Source: Gymnopus androsaceus JB14 (Eukaryota; Basidiomycota; Agaricomycetes; Agaricales; Omphalotaceae). Taken from it: a stretch of 64,000 nt of DNA. The stretch spans positions 98,564-162,563 of the forward strand of contig ML769533.1 of assembly GCA_009733575.1 (NCBI GenBank), in the 5' to 3' direction. Positions 24,100 to 36,644 of this stretch are shown one piece after another; positions within the stretch are counted from its first letter, which is position 1, and the number at the start of each line of letters is the position of its first letter. Position numbers and translations under genes: made by a program. The notes under the pieces are model-generated. The model had not been told where the DNA came from. It was given only the letters and a program-made list of their open reading frames with translations, and did no database searches.

Positions 24100-24700
24100 G
24101 CGTACTTACCTCCATACGCGGTAACATAGCATAATCGCACTCGCCCCACCCGAGCTATGTCCATATATCGTCACATCTTCCGGATCCACGCCAAATTTGT
24201 CTACCTGCCTCTGAATTTAGCTCTTTAGTAACCCCGACCTTCAGATGTCCTCTACATCATCCTCCGAGGAACTCAGCACTCCAAGATGGTAGGTTATCGG
24301 ACGCGCCAATGATCCTAGTTGGGTGTTGTGCTACCCAGTCGTAGAGCAGAGACTGGGTACGGCCGAAAGAGTCAGTATAGTAGACAGGATGTCCTACTTG
24401 CACCGGAAACAAAGCCACCTCCCTATATATTGGAAATGGTGCAAAAGACAAACGTGATTAGAACTTTGAGCCCCGATAATCGAACGACTACATACATGAA
24501 TATAAACCGCAACTGGAACCTTATCTCTCTGGATGGGCGGACTCGCGTCCGCGATCTTTATTTTCCCCGGGTCGCGTCTGTGGACAAGCATCTTCGGCGC
24601 CCTCCATCGGAAATCCCCAAGCGCGTATGGAGTTCCTTCAAAAAAACATCACGTTGGAATCGATGATGGAAGCTGGAGGAGGAGAACAGCGATTGCCGTT
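24100..24700 (-). pseudogene. Carboxylesterase/lipase (type B) relic
   Basis: On the minus strand three family blocks appear in the right order but not in one frame. The first is EGTPYALGDFRWRAP (the N-terminal block). The second is VPVAVYIH, which joins across an intron (GTATGTAG to CAATATATAG) to GGGFVSGAS, the oxyanion-hole motif. The third is FGVDPEDVTIYGHSSGGAS, which contains the nucleophile elbow serine. After GGGFVSGAS a stop appears within about ten codons, the normal segment between oxyanion hole and elbow is mostly missing, and no C-terminal half with the catalytic Asp/Glu and His is present downstream. I read it as a truncated, decayed gene. Confidence 0.7.
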
Positions 24701-25308
24701 GTAAGCTTACTGAGAACAGAGAAGAAGGGCGTTATTTAGCGCCCACGGCCTGCTTCCGTCTTCCATCATGATTCCAATATTCCAATATTTTCTGGACGTG
24801 TACTCAGTTCAGACTCAATTTTTATTATACTGGAATAGCCCAGGAACAAATGGCACGCCGCTTTGCTCATCCAACTGTCTTCAAAGTCGAAATCTAAATT
24901 CGAATCGGTTTATGTGCTATCTCCAAAACTAACGATCAAAGCTTCTGGAATCTGGCTTTGGAACTCTCCAGACTCCCCAACGAGCATTCTTGGAGTATTC
25001 TATACTCTTTTGAAGGTCGACAGGACCTGACAGGACTCGAATACGATTCTGGTAGGCATCATCCCCGAAATCAATAGCAAGTTGGGAACCTTCTCAGTGT
25101 CAGGGCTGGCGCTGGGCGACCCGATTAATTTAATGTGGAGCCCAGCGTCCATCTCCGGTGTTTTAGGATTATGAGAACAGCCCCGCGCACGTCCGCGTAT
25201 GAATATATACAGTAAGCCAGTTAAGTAAGTCAAGGAAACGCTCCCGATTCATCCTAATCTTCCCTCCCTCCCATCACCACTCCAAAGAACGAGAGTTAGT
25301 GTAGCAGC

Positions 25309-27033
25309 ATGGGCGACCAGATAACACAGATATACAATCAAGCGCTACAGCCTGTAATAGCAGCTTTGACGGTACGTATCATTTCGTTGGATTTACTTTT
25401 CAAGGCTAATAAAAGTACAGCTCCAGCTTCTTTTCTACGGTATGTCCTAGTACTACACCGTCCCTTCCAATCTGTATCAACTCTCAACTCTCAGGAATCT
25501 ACGTATCGCTAAGCTGGACCTACGTATCTCTCCTTGTTCGTCAAAAGGACGCAGAAAAGTTCAAGCATTTGTTCTATCCAATATCCACCCTCACTCTTTT
25601 CCTGCTTGCTACCGCCGGCGTCATCATGTCTACCTTCGATCTTGGGAACCTGATCCAACTGCTTCTTGTCAATATGGTTGGAATGGACCCAACAGCTCGG
25701 GAGATAACATTCGTGAAGACTAGGTAAACGTGATATTATAGTAGCAGTCGTCGATTATTGACTGTTATTTTAATCAAGGACCGCCATCGGAGTAGTGTAT
25801 ACACTGGCAAAGTAAGCATTCTCGTTTTTCTCAAAAGCTTCTCATTTTTACTCCTAATCTAGCTTTGTTGGCGACATCATCCTCGTACGTGGTATTCCGC
25901 TTTGACAATACCTATTCACACTCACGTATACTGCCAGGTATATCGTTGTTACTACGTCTGGAATGGAAAATGGCTGGCAGTCATCGCCCCCAGCATTCTT
26001 TCCGTTATAAATACAAGTTTGTAGTTCGAATTTTTCGCTGTCCGAACTTTGGCTCATCCATCCAAAGTTATGGCTTTCTTGTCCACAGCCGAGATACAAG
26101 TAGGCTCCACAGAGGAGTTCGCTACCGGCGGACAATCCTCTCAAGTCTCTGCTGGAGACTCCCTCCTCTATGCATTCCTTGCTATAAACGTGTTTAACAA
26201 CGTTCTTTTGACCGCATTAATCGGTATGTCCTGCGTTTTACTGCTCCGAGTCTTAGTTCCTATACTTGGAAATGGTGCTCAACCATCTTTCTGTAGCGGG
26301 AAGACTATGGTATCTCAATCGCGCATCAGCCAAGCTATTCGGTATCACCGCAACCTCGGACAAAAGATACAACGCGATTATCTCTATGTTGTGCGTCAAT
26401 CTTCCATCTTGTATTCCCTATGCATTATAATTTACGGTCACTTTCAGCTTGGAATCAGGGTCTCTCTATCCCATCGCCCTCATCATATGTCTCGCTATCC
26501 AAGTCCATGGTTCACCAGCCACCATGGATCCCATTCTCTTGCAGATCGTGGTACGTTCAATTGTTCTGTAGGTTTGCTCTTGATATTAACTGGAAAAAAT
26601 GCAGGGAATTGCACCGATGCTTATTCTAGTACGAACCACGCTAGGTATAAGCATTGAACACGCGCCTCGCCGGGAGGATGTCGACACCGAACTCGAAAAC
26701 TCCAACCTGCCGATGCAGACTATGGAAATAAAGCACTCCTCTCGTCTTGCATCTCCTGCCGCGAGCATCATCGGTTCGGAACCAGTCACTCATTCAAATT
26801 CTACCTCGGATTATCATCCGAGCCCCGTTCGTGACTCGCGCACGATAACGACCTCCAAGTACAATAGCGGTGATTCCCGCTTGGCATCTTGGAATCCTCA
26901 TTCGCAGCAGTCTTCATCGGGAAATGGGACTAGCATGGAATCCGACAGGTGGAATCAGGACCCCTTTAACGATCCATCTACGCCTCGGTCTACTACCTCG
27001 GATAGACTTATACCGTTGCGGTTGCATGAGTAG
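25309..27033 (+). CDS. Multi-pass membrane protein, paralog 1
   Basis: The start is MGDQITQIYNQALQP at 25,309. About nine short introns with consistent GT-AG borders link exons such as LQLLFY, GIYVSLSWTYVSLL, FYPISTLTLFLLATAGVIMS, VYRCYYVWNGKWLAVIAP, SLLYAFLAINVFNNVLLTAL, LESGSLYPIALIICLAIQV and APMLILVRTTLGISIEHAP. About seven membrane spans are followed by a hydrophilic, Ser/Thr-rich tail of about 130 residues. The exon order and sequence are clearly shared with the minus-strand gene at 40,366-42,167. The family is common in agaricomycetes and has no assigned function. No disruption is seen. Confidence 0.8.
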
Positions 27034-28444
27034 TTTATTTCACTCGCTCTACTTTATTATAACGTTCTTGTATAGTCTGTTTGTGAGACTATGTACTTCC
27101 ATTCATTTATACTGCTCATTCCTTTGATATTACCTTGTTTTCACATCCTGCCCTTCCTGTCCTTACAATGTTGTCCAGTATATCATTATCAGTACATATT
27201 AGTATACACAATAATATTATTCATCTCGCTTGAATGCCGCGTCAACCATGAGTAGCTGTCATGGACGTTTTCAGACAATGTTGAGGTAACGTGACTCGTG
27301 CGTGACCAAGCCTATATACGAGCGCCAACCCTGGGCCGACACGCCGGGATTCCCTACTCCACCGGCCGTGCCCGCCGGGCTTAAATATACCTTGGAGCCC
27401 GAGATGGTATGTAAGTTGCCCTAAACCAAGCATTGAGCTGCGAGGAAATCAAACGAGGCTGGTCTACATTCCTTCGACGAACAGTAAAGATTACTTTAAA
27501 CTAGCCTCACACATCGCCAAACGGCCTCCCGGAGGACCGTTGTACGTTGAACGTGACAAGTACGAGAGGGAAGTGCATTCCAGTTCCTGCCAGTGGTCTT
27601 GCTGTCTTGTTTTGCTCGAAGTGATTGCGAAATGGCTCATGTCTTGGAGGTACACAGAATGAGGGCTAGGGGTTGCATGAAGGGGATGAAGCTCTCACTT
27701 TAGAGAATTGATAGGCGCTAAACCACGCGTCTGCCAGCTCAAGCGCTTAAAGTTATCAATCACGACGTTGTTTTAGACCTCAAGGCCTCAAGGCTCAAGT
27801 ACAGTACAAGAATACCGTATAAATGAGCCCTTTGACCATCTCGTTTATTCTTGATGAATAAATTTGACCTACATCTACGAACGTCATGTACAATTGCATG
27901 CACGTAATGCGGACTAACCAAATCCTAGTTATCCTGAACTTTCTTTTTTCTTTTTCGCTCCTTTGGCGCTACTAACTGAATTTTTACAGGATATCCTTTT
28001 TTTCAACTCTATCCAAGGATGACCGGGTGATGCTCTATGGCAAATGATGGCCGTGGTATACATTGAAGAGATAGCGTTTTTAGTTGAGGAACAGGTGAGC
28101 GTTTTTTCTTTTTCTGCTCACATTTAATTTGATGGGCTTTAGTCAAAATGCATGCTCGTAAAATGATATCTAACAATCCCAAGGTCGACCGGTCATAATC
28201 GGAGGCGTGTCTGATATTAAGAGTCTGGTGATGTCCGCCTATTCAACGAGGTTCGTGGATTACTGAGCAGGACCATTTACTGTAATCATAACGGCCTTTC
28301 TCTAGTCCGCTGCACTAAACAGATTGCTTGCTAGCAGATTTATGGGTTGGTAATCACCGAATTCAGGAAGCTTTATAACTCGGGTTGCTCGATGTCTAAC
28401 GCAGGAAATTCCCCTCGCCTTTCAAATTGATCTACAGTATAACC
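27034..28444. other. Intergenic between membrane protein and oxidoreductase
   Basis: No coding region is supported. The stretch holds the 3' flank of the membrane protein gene and presumably the promoter of the oxidoreductase. Confidence 0.45.
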
Positions 28445-29937
28445 ATGGTCCGCATTACAAACACACGGTTCTTGTTCAACGAAATACCTGCCGGTAAGTG
28501 ATTTTCGCGTTACTGTTCACATCGGTGTTAATCTGGATGTAGGTTTTCCTGAAGACAAGACCTTCAAGTATGATACCAGCCAGACTATCGATTTGGAAAA
28601 CGATCCTCTCAATGGCGGTGTCCTGTTGAAAGTTTTGCTCCTATCCGCGGACCCCTACAATAGGGTGCAGATGCGCCCTGCTGATGTGGAAGGTTACATG
28701 GTGGGTAAAAACATCATTCTCCCTCGTGCTGAATCGTCTTACCCACTATCTACTTAGCCCCCTTTCATCGTTGGTCAACCGTGAGTGTCGCTAATACCTT
28801 CCGATGCATTCTTGAGCTCATTGGTTCCCTTTCATAGACTTTTCACTTACGGTGTGGGCAAAGTTATTCGTTCTGAGAAGGAAGGGTTCAAAGCTGGTGA
28901 TATCGTATATAGCATATTGTGTAAGTGCATTCGCTCCAATGATTCCTACACGCTCCTTCTCTGGCTAATTATACGTTATGCGCTAGACCACGCGGAATAT
29001 TTCGTGTTCAATGACCATCCATTCCCGATGATGGTTTTGAAGCCCGAACCTGGTCTCCATTATTCGGCGTACTTAGGTGCGGGAGGTATGCCGGGTCAAA
29101 CCGCGTACTATGGTTGGAAAGAATACGCCAACGCCAAAGCAGTATGTCCTTCCTCATTTTCCATATCTCCATTCAACTTAATTCTATCTTCTTTCTCTAG
29201 GGCGAAACTGTCTTCGTTTCTGGAGGAGCAGGCCCCGTTGGAAGGTCAGTCAGTTGCGCTTGGATGACCATTGAGCACCAAAGCTGATTTTGACCCCTTG
29301 GGTTCGTAGTCTCGTCATTCAACTGGCCAAGCAAGATGGCCTCAAAGTTATCGCCTCGGCTGGCAGTAATGAAAAGGTCCAGTTCCTCAAAGACGTTGGA
29401 GCAGATGTGGCGTTCAACTACAAGACCGAGAGTACAGCTGATATACTCAAGAAAGAGGGTCCATTGCATGTGTGAGTATACACGTATCTTCGAAGACACA
29501 AATGGTTTGACTAACAATCTTCAGTTATTGGGATAACGTCGGTGGAACTACCCTAGATTTGGCGATTGAGAACGCTGCCATACACGCCCGATTCATAGAA
29601 TGTGGTGCCATCTCGCAGTACAACTCCAAAGATGGTGTGAATATGAAGGTTCGTGGAACGCCGAGTCTTATTTCACTGTTTACTGACTCTGTGTGCTGTA
29701 CAGAACCTGGACCAAATTTATGCCCTTCGCATTATCCTATACGGGTTCCTCTTCGCTGATCTAGCTCCCAAATGGGAAGAGGATTTCTACGCGGTGGTAC
29801 CGAAGAAACTCGCCAGCGGTGAATTCAAGTACACTGAGGATATGACACGCGGGTTGGAGAATGCCGGTAAAGCGATACTCGAAGTTCAGGTTGGTAAAAA
29901 TAAAGGGAAGAAGGTTATTGTTGTTGCGGACAATTGA
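28445..29937 (+). CDS. NADP-dependent medium-chain oxidoreductase (alkenal/one reductase type)
   Basis: The start is MVRITNTRFLFNEIPA. Seven or so introns join GFPEDKTFKYDTSQTIDLEN, LLLSADPYNRVQMR (the family's SxDPYxRxRM region), PPFIVGQP, LFTYGVGKVIRSEKEGFKAG, YLGAGGMPGQTAYYGW, then GETVFVSGGAGPVGS with the Rossmann glycines, VIASAGSNEKVQFLKDVGAD and YWDNVGGTTLDLAIENA. The total is about 350 residues, the normal length for the leukotriene B4 12-hydroxydehydrogenase/2-alkenal reductase group of the zinc-less MDR superfamily. These cytosolic enzymes reduce the double bond of reactive enals or enones using NADPH. All exons are in phase with no lesion. The physiological substrate cannot be told from sequence. 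Confidence 0.9.
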
Positions 29938-30622
29938 ATAGAAGCCAACTATCTACATATACATGTGCGTAGAAAAGTAGTACTACGGTTAACCTTGAAC
30001 GTCTCCAACAATGAATGTTCACAAATTAGCCGCTACGAGAGCGACGAGGTTGCATCTTGATTACGAAGTGGGATCGCTGTAATTAAACACGGCGGCAGGC
30101 CTGAGTAGCCAGCAGCAAACTTTAGATTGAATCAGTTATTCTTCGGAAAGAGCGTAAAAAGTAAGCCTACTGTGCACTTGCTACCCACTCAACAGGCAGA
30201 GACTCCCCAATACTCACAATTCTTCACTATACTCGGTACGCCTTGGTTGAACACTGACTTCAGTGGAGAGTCTATGGATAAACCATGGGTGCTGAATCCA
30301 ATGATTAACCGTGACGAGACTAATAAGTAATGAATGAATTATGACACTCATGCACAGTGTCAACTGCTCACCGGAAACAGAGGTAGTATTAAGCGGTAAA
30401 TGAACAGACAACTCGAAATCGGATCCGTACGGTATGATTTGGAGAAGGCCGCCCCCGGGGGAGTTAAGAATTCCACTCTAATTGTGCATCAGTAAAGACC
30501 GACAAGGTAAGAACATGATAAAGAGACCTGGGGAATGGGGAATGGCACGTCCGCACTCTGTACGATAATGAATATGAAGAGAAAAATGCTTGGATGCTTT
30601 CAAGTAGAAAAGAAAAAAAAAT
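29938..30622. other. Intergenic, nothing recognised
   Basis: Short frames only. It separates the oxidoreductase from the tRNA gene and contains the downstream flank of both. Confidence 0.4.
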
Positions 30623-30720
30623 GGGGCGAATCCGGATTCGAACCGAAGACCCCCTGCAATGGATTCAGATAACTCTGATTACTACCCAAAGCAGGTATCA
30701 TACCTCTAGACCATACGCCC
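30623..30720 (-). tRNA. tRNA-Pro (UGG anticodon) with 26-base intron
   Basis: Read from 30,720 downward: acceptor GGGCGTA, D-arm with A box TGGTCTAGAGGTATG, anticodon stem CCTGC, loop TTTGGG with anticodon TGG at 30,688-30,686, then a 26-base intron (30,684-30,659) inserted one base after the anticodon in the canonical nuclear position. The 3' stem strand GCAGG follows, then the T-arm GGTTCGAATCC, acceptor TTCGCCC and discriminator C73 as in fungal tRNA-Pro. A nine-T Pol III terminator follows at once. There is one T-T mismatch in the acceptor stem (pair 6-67). Confidence 0.93.
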
Positions 30721-32737
30721 GATGACAACCTTGGTTTATAGCATCTCCATGTAACCAAAATGTAGTAGTCCTGTGCGCCAAAAGTCATAAACTTAATGAG
30801 GTATGCTGAAGCGTTCAAAGTCTTCAGTGGCAGTAGCGGACAACGATGCAATTAACGGAAATATTCGGACATGAATATGTATGTGCTGAAAGCAATTCAT
30901 ACTTTGTCGCGGACTTCGAAGGGCGGATGTCAATTTTTGTACGGTAGTGTCAAACCAAGTCGAAGTAAGTAGTAGCAGAATAGGAGCCTCTAATCATGGA
31001 CATATAACCCCACCACTCTGGCGAGATTGTGCAGCACACGTGCATTTGAGCTGCTGTTTGTGCGAGAATTCTCTTTAATATAAAAGCTGGATTCGGCGTT
31101 GTTTAACTCTGAAGGCGGCCTCAAGCCTACAGTGAGGGCCGGTGGGCGTTAGTTTTTTTTCTCTCAAACGTTTGAATGAAGAATGCTGGTGCTAAAACAA
31201 CGCCCACCGAAAGATAAGTCGAAACTCTTACTTGCAGCGCCAGCAGGTCGATAATACCGAGACTTGCCTGGCATCCGATCTTCCTGCTAGCAGTAGTCTG
31301 TAAACCTATGTATAGCTTGTGATTATTTTTCGGAGAATTGAGCGCTGGAGGGAGCAAGAATCCTGTCGCGACTTGCTTCAGAGTGACATATGTACATATG
31401 ACATTCCCGAATCCCTCGAACTCGCGGCTTTTTGGAGAGGGGAATCGGAAGATTCGGAGCTGATACATCTGCGCGGGCAGAGATCAATTGAAGGACCTAC
31501 TAGCTAAGTAACTATGTCGCCTCTCGTGCTATATTAATGTAGATGAATCTAAAGGCAGTAGCACTGAGCGCGAACAGTAAGTCCTAAGGCTGTGCAACTT
31601 AACCATTTTAACTCGAGTTGGACGTTTGAGGGTGGCTTCTTGTGATGGATGGATTGTAGCGCCCTTGGATAGTCCGGGATCGCGCGCGCGTCTACGCCGT
31701 ATTGCTGGACGGAGGATTTTGAGCGCGAAGCTATTAAGCATTGGACAGACTGAACCTTGCAGGCTCGCAAGAAGAGCATTCAGGAGGAACAGACGAAAAG
31801 GGGGATAAGGGAGAATCGGAGAAAAGATCTCGGAAATACGGTAGTACGTAATTGGTTTCGTACGTCCCTTGATGAGGTAATTTCAGTGGGCCTTGAATTC
31901 AAATACGACTCGCTTTCTTTCTCAGATTGTCATTGCAGTCGAAAGGTTAGAATTATTTCTACTTTCATTCTTTCCAGGAAATTCTCACCACTAACTAACT
32001 ATTTAATTTGCTTTATAGAACGGAGAAGTTGCAGGAGGTGCTCAGCTCAGTAGCGAAAGACTCGAGCCGACAGTCGAGAAGCGATCTTTTGCCAGTTGGG
32101 ACGACTTTTCTACTGTCCCTACACTCTGTCTTTTGTCGATCAAAGCTATTGGGAAGCACGGTCAGAGTTGGATCTATTCCTCTTGCGGAAGGACCGAAGG
32201 AATTTAGCGCTGCACTAGCAGGTGAGTTTTGATCTAGTTTTCGTTATAACAATGCTTGAAAATCTGGACTTTGTTCCCTTTGCTTTCCTTCAAGACTCAT
32301 GCTGACCACTTTCTTGTTCACAGACGCAGAAACTCTGTACGAAAACAAAGTTGGAACTATTAACACGTTTTGATTCTTGTCGCCACTCTGTCCGGTGAGT
32401 CGGCATGCGACTAATTCTGCTTTCTTTGCTTCTGCGTGGTCGTCTCGACTGCAGTCATTGGCGTTTACACGGTTTTGCATGTTGTTTATTTTCATGTCTT
32501 GATTGACTTGTGTGATGTGCCTTGGCATTTGGCGTTCAAAATAGTAAACAGCAGCTGACTTTCTACCTTAGTTTCCCCCAGGTTTCGCCACAACTTTTCA
32601 ACCCCATCTATAAATCTACAGTTTCCACTCACGCTCGCTTTCCCGACACACTCTCTTATTTTTGTACCCGGACGAACAACAAACTATTATATCAGCATCA
32701 GTCCGTTGATTGAGGCTTCAAAACCTCTATTGCACCG
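30721..32737. other. Intergenic, no gene supported
   Basis: Frames of 60-113 codons occur on both strands (for example 31,127-31,468 minus) but lack domains or partner exons. The last 600 bases are pyrimidine-rich and probably hold the promoter and 5' leader of the following surface-protein gene. Confidence 0.4.
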
Positions 32738-34409
32738 ATGTTTACACCACCTGGTTCTCCCTTTCCCTCACCACGAGCAATGGAAGAGATGCAGCGTCAG
32801 TCGAGGCCTTCGCTCGCTCGTACGACGTCCTCGGAATTAGACCCGTCAGGTCCTTCCCCTTCAGGTTCTTCGTTTCATCCACCGCCAACGACTCGAAATC
32901 TATCCTCGTTATCATCAACAACACCGATGAAACTATCATCTCCTCCATCCCGTCCTCACAAGTCATTTCCTTTGATGAAGGACTCGGACTACGAATCCCA
33001 AAACTGCTCCGGATCTGAGGCTAAACGTCGGATTGGCCGCCATATCAAATGGACTGCTATCTCAATACCTATCGTATTAGCCTTGGTCACACTGAGCAAT
33101 CATTGTACGGCCGAGCTACTGGGAATGGCTGGATGGATTCAAAATGGGCATAGGCCGCCACAGGAGAGCGTCCCAGCAGGTTATCATGGGCATGAGCACG
33201 ACATGTTCGAGCTCGTCTTGGATGGGCTGAAACCACACTCGTCATCACATCCCCATCATCACGCTCACCATCAAGCTTCCCCGCTTCCGACTGAAGCCAC
33301 TGTGGTAGAATCGAAGGAGGGTGTTTTGCGGCGTCAAACCACCGTCGTTGCCTCTGGTGTATCAGCGACGGCGTCCGAGCTGGCTACTCCTACGGCGACC
33401 TCGGCGTCCACTACCTCTTCAACGACGGCGACGTCAACCATACCGGCGACCGCACAAAATTTACCGACTGTTCCTACCACATGTACGTTTTTGTTTTATA
33501 TGATTTGCTCACTTATTAACTTGTAATTTCAGCCCCAATCCTTCCTACCCCATTCCCGCAACCCTGGGACTCTGATATTGCTCAAAATTTCTCCACCCAG
33601 TCATGTTACAACTTCTTCCTCACCATGACCAACTCGGATAGCTTTAGGAGTTGCAGGCCCTTTGGACTGTTACAAAGCACCAGTGACACTTTTGCGGATG
33701 TACGTTGCTTCTGTTAGTTCATTCTATTCCATGTCTGATTCTTGGGCGTGCCATAGCTTCAATCAAACTTGTCGGCTCTGAATGATGTCGTCTGGGGCAC
33801 ATGTAATCCGACACTGGGCCTGGACCAGTGTACAACTAACATGGCGACGTTTGCGTCATCCCTCCAATCAGCTTGTGCTACAGATCTAGCAGCTAATAAT
33901 TTGAATGCTGTTAGTACTTTACAAGGTGAGATGAGATTCCTTCACCCTCCCGAAAATATCATCTTCAACTCACACCCTTTCATCTAGCCTTGGAATCCTA
34001 CTCACTCACCTACAGCACCGGCTGCCTAACCGATCCTTCGACCGATTCTTACTGTTACGTCAAAGCCGCCCACAACACCAACCCCTCCGATCTCTACTTC
34101 TACTCTCTTCCCGAGGGCGTCAGCCTATCCAACACATCAACTCTCACATGTTCCTCTTGCACAAAGTCTCTGATGTCCCTATATGTTAATGCCCTCAATG
34201 CGAATGCATCAGAAATGTCGGAACTGGCGTCGGTGTATGCGAAAGCCCAGAGTTTGGCAGCTAGTGCCTGTGGAAGCTCTTATGCGCAGCAGTCGACTAG
34301 CTCGCTGGCAGATTCAACGGGGAATGGCGCGATTGCGATGGATTGTGTGTGGATGATGAGGACGTTTTGGATGGCGTTGGCAGTAGCGGTTTTAGTGCTT
34401 TTGGTGTAG
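32738..34409 (+). CDS. Ser/Thr-rich surface protein with DUF7729-like domain
   Basis: Start MFTPPGSPFPSPRAMEEMQ. Residues 1-100 are proline/serine-rich and cytosolic-looking. A single hydrophobic segment (WTAISIPIVLALVTL) follows, then a His-rich patch, a Thr/Ser/Ala low-complexity linker and a cysteine-bearing domain (SCYNFFLTMTNSDSFRSCRP, DVVWGTCNPTLGLDQCTTNM, SCTKSLMSLYVNAL) as in the fungal DUF7729 family. The C-terminus is hydrophobic (WMMRTFWMALAVAVLVLLV), consistent with a GPI signal or a second membrane span. Four exons are joined by introns starting at about 33,483, 33,700 and 33,926, all in phase. It is probably a membrane-anchored cell-surface protein; the molecular role is unknown. 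Confidence 0.75.
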
Positions 34410-36644
34410 GCGACTGCAGGACGTTTTGTCTGTATTTCTTTGGGTTTGGGTTTTCGTTAGCTCATTCGTTGTTGTTTCTTTTGTTCTTGGTTTCTTTTTC
34501 ATTCATTTACGGGTGGTTTATGGTGTTTAAAGGATCAAAAGTTTACGCATACACTCGAGAACTTCTTGGTTTTTTATCCTTCTCTTTATTTATCTTCATC
34601 ACTCGAAGTACCGAGGACTCCCGTCGTTGTATCAGGTCGTTCACGAAAAATCTTCTTGCTTGCTTGACCCAAAACGTATTATTATCTTCCCCTATACATA
34701 ACTTATTTCAACGTCATCATGTTCATGTTCTTACAGTAATTACTTACTTACCTACTTTCACAACCAAACTACCTAACCTCGCCCTTTTTGTTTGGTTGCT
34801 TCAAACGATATTGGACGGACGCCAGCGATTGCTGATGCGAGTATCTGAGTACTTGGGTGTTTGTAACCGGATTTCATACTTGATTACTTGTCGATTCGTT
34901 GAACGGAGTACCGTCGGTGCTCGTGCTTAATCTATGCACACTCACATACCAGTTGGTTCGGTGATTTCAGTAGTAGAAATTAGCTACAGGTCCCAAATAC
35001 TGCGGGTCCTTCAATTGAGTGGTCCCCGGTTGCTTTCATCGCTCCCTTAGACTCGAGAAACCACAATCACTTCGGTTTATTTCGTAAAAGAGAGACATGT
35101 ATCGGCAACTGGGTCCTCTTTCTCCTTTCTCAATAAGATGGATATTTTTGCGAGAGAGTTGCAAACCATACCCATGAAAGATTACTTTCCTGACTATTCC
35201 GGTGGCGATAACTTGGATACTGGATGCAATTGTATCATGAGAAGATAAGTACCGTACATATGTACAAGGAAGTATCAGTGAACATCAAACTACCAGCAGA
35301 CGCTCAAGAAGGAAAAGTGTCTGAAAGCGGGATCTTAGTCCTTCCTCTCTTCTGCCTACAATCAGAATGTTTTATCCAAAACAATTCCTGTCGCAACTCC
35401 ATCAAGTAATGGAGCTGCACTCCCTCCATACCGTTATTGCTGCGGACAAGGAGCATATGCATTAGGCGGTGGTCCTTACGCATATTGACTAGGCATAGTA
35501 GTCAGTTCGACTCCTAGTAGTTGTCGGCGGCGCATAAAACCTGGGACCAAAACATTTTTTCCATTCTCCTGGTGACGCTGCATTTTACGGTTGTTGTTCT
35601 TCTGATGGCGGTCTATCTTGTGTTCAGTCTCCTTCTCGACACTGAAATGATTCAAATTAGCCATTTAGAAACATCGTACTCGAAAAAAAAGAGCATTTAC
35701 TCACCATAGCGCGTCTGCCCAAAGCCATTAGCGGAGCGGAAGCCCTTGACGCGATAGCATTGCTACTCTCTGGTGAGATAGCACTGACTATGGCCCCACG
35801 AATACCTCTGCCATTTCGCTCTCCCACCAGACTTCCTTCAATATGTTTCTCAACTCCCCCTACGAAGCTATTTAATTAACCCCCCTCCAGCTGCCCCCCG
35901 TGGAGCCATAGTTATGCCCGTGGCCTCTCAAACATCCTGCCTTTATCGCCCTTACACGAGTCTTTGTTCATGCCCGCGGTTCCAGTAACAAGACTGTCGT
36001 GATCATCATAAGTCCCTCGACTAGCAGCCTCAGACTCTTTAATATCTTGGGAAGAATATTTGGCATCTCTGATGTAAGGCAGAGGGGACCGTGACAAGGA
36101 TTTCCTTGACTTGACCATCCAGGCTTGGAGTTTGCCTCAGTCTTCTGGATGCAGTTGGAGATGTTGCTCGTCCTCATATGGATGAGCCCAGATTAAACGG
36201 GGTGGATTGAAGAAAGTATCGACCTGGTAGAAGGACAAGCTGAATAAGAAGAGAGATTATTAAGATCAATCTAATAAGGGTGTGTAAAAATGCGCTGAGT
36301 AAGATACTGTTTAAATCTCGTAGAATAACTCGCCATATTATATTCTCGAGAAGTCGGAAGGAAGACAGGAAATCGGCTATCCGGATATGCGGGTCTCCCA
36401 AATTAGCAAGTCAAAGCGTGTTATATGAATTTTTTTTCGGATTATCAAGATACCCGTTGTCGGTTTTCGATACTCCGTACGCAATTCTCAAATGATTCAA
36501 CTTCAGAATCTTATTTCTAATTGATTGGAGGAGAGTGGCAGATTTTTGATAATCTCTTGCTACAACCTTGAATACAGGGCCATGTTTTACCTAAAAGTTG
36601 CGTTAGTTTAAGTAGTGAGTTCAAACATACTTGGCCAACCTACT
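34410..36644. other. Intergenic with a dispersed repeat, no gene supported
   Basis: The 195-codon frame at 34,343-34,930 overlaps the end of the surface-protein gene out of frame and has no homology signal. Minus-strand frames near 35.5-36.4 kb are short and unlike any family. Bases 34,895-35,085 are repeated near 40.1 kb. Confidence 0.4.
34895..35085 (+). repeat. Dispersed direct repeat, copy 1
   Basis: The block containing GGTGCTCGTGCTTAATCTA, CTACAGGTCC, GGTCCTTCAATTGAGTG and CTCCCTTAGACTCGAGAA recurs at 40,085-40,245 in the same orientation with moderate divergence. The second copy lies immediately 3' of the membrane paralog 2 gene. Confidence 0.65.

Noticed and set aside
31626..32232. 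Chain of arginine-rich plus-strand frames before the surface-protein gene
   Set aside because: Frames do not join by plausible introns and lack family motifs; more likely promoter and leader sequence.
34343..34930. 195-codon plus-strand frame after the surface-protein gene
   Set aside because: It overlaps the true 3' end in another frame and then runs through T-rich untranslated sequence; the product has no domain.
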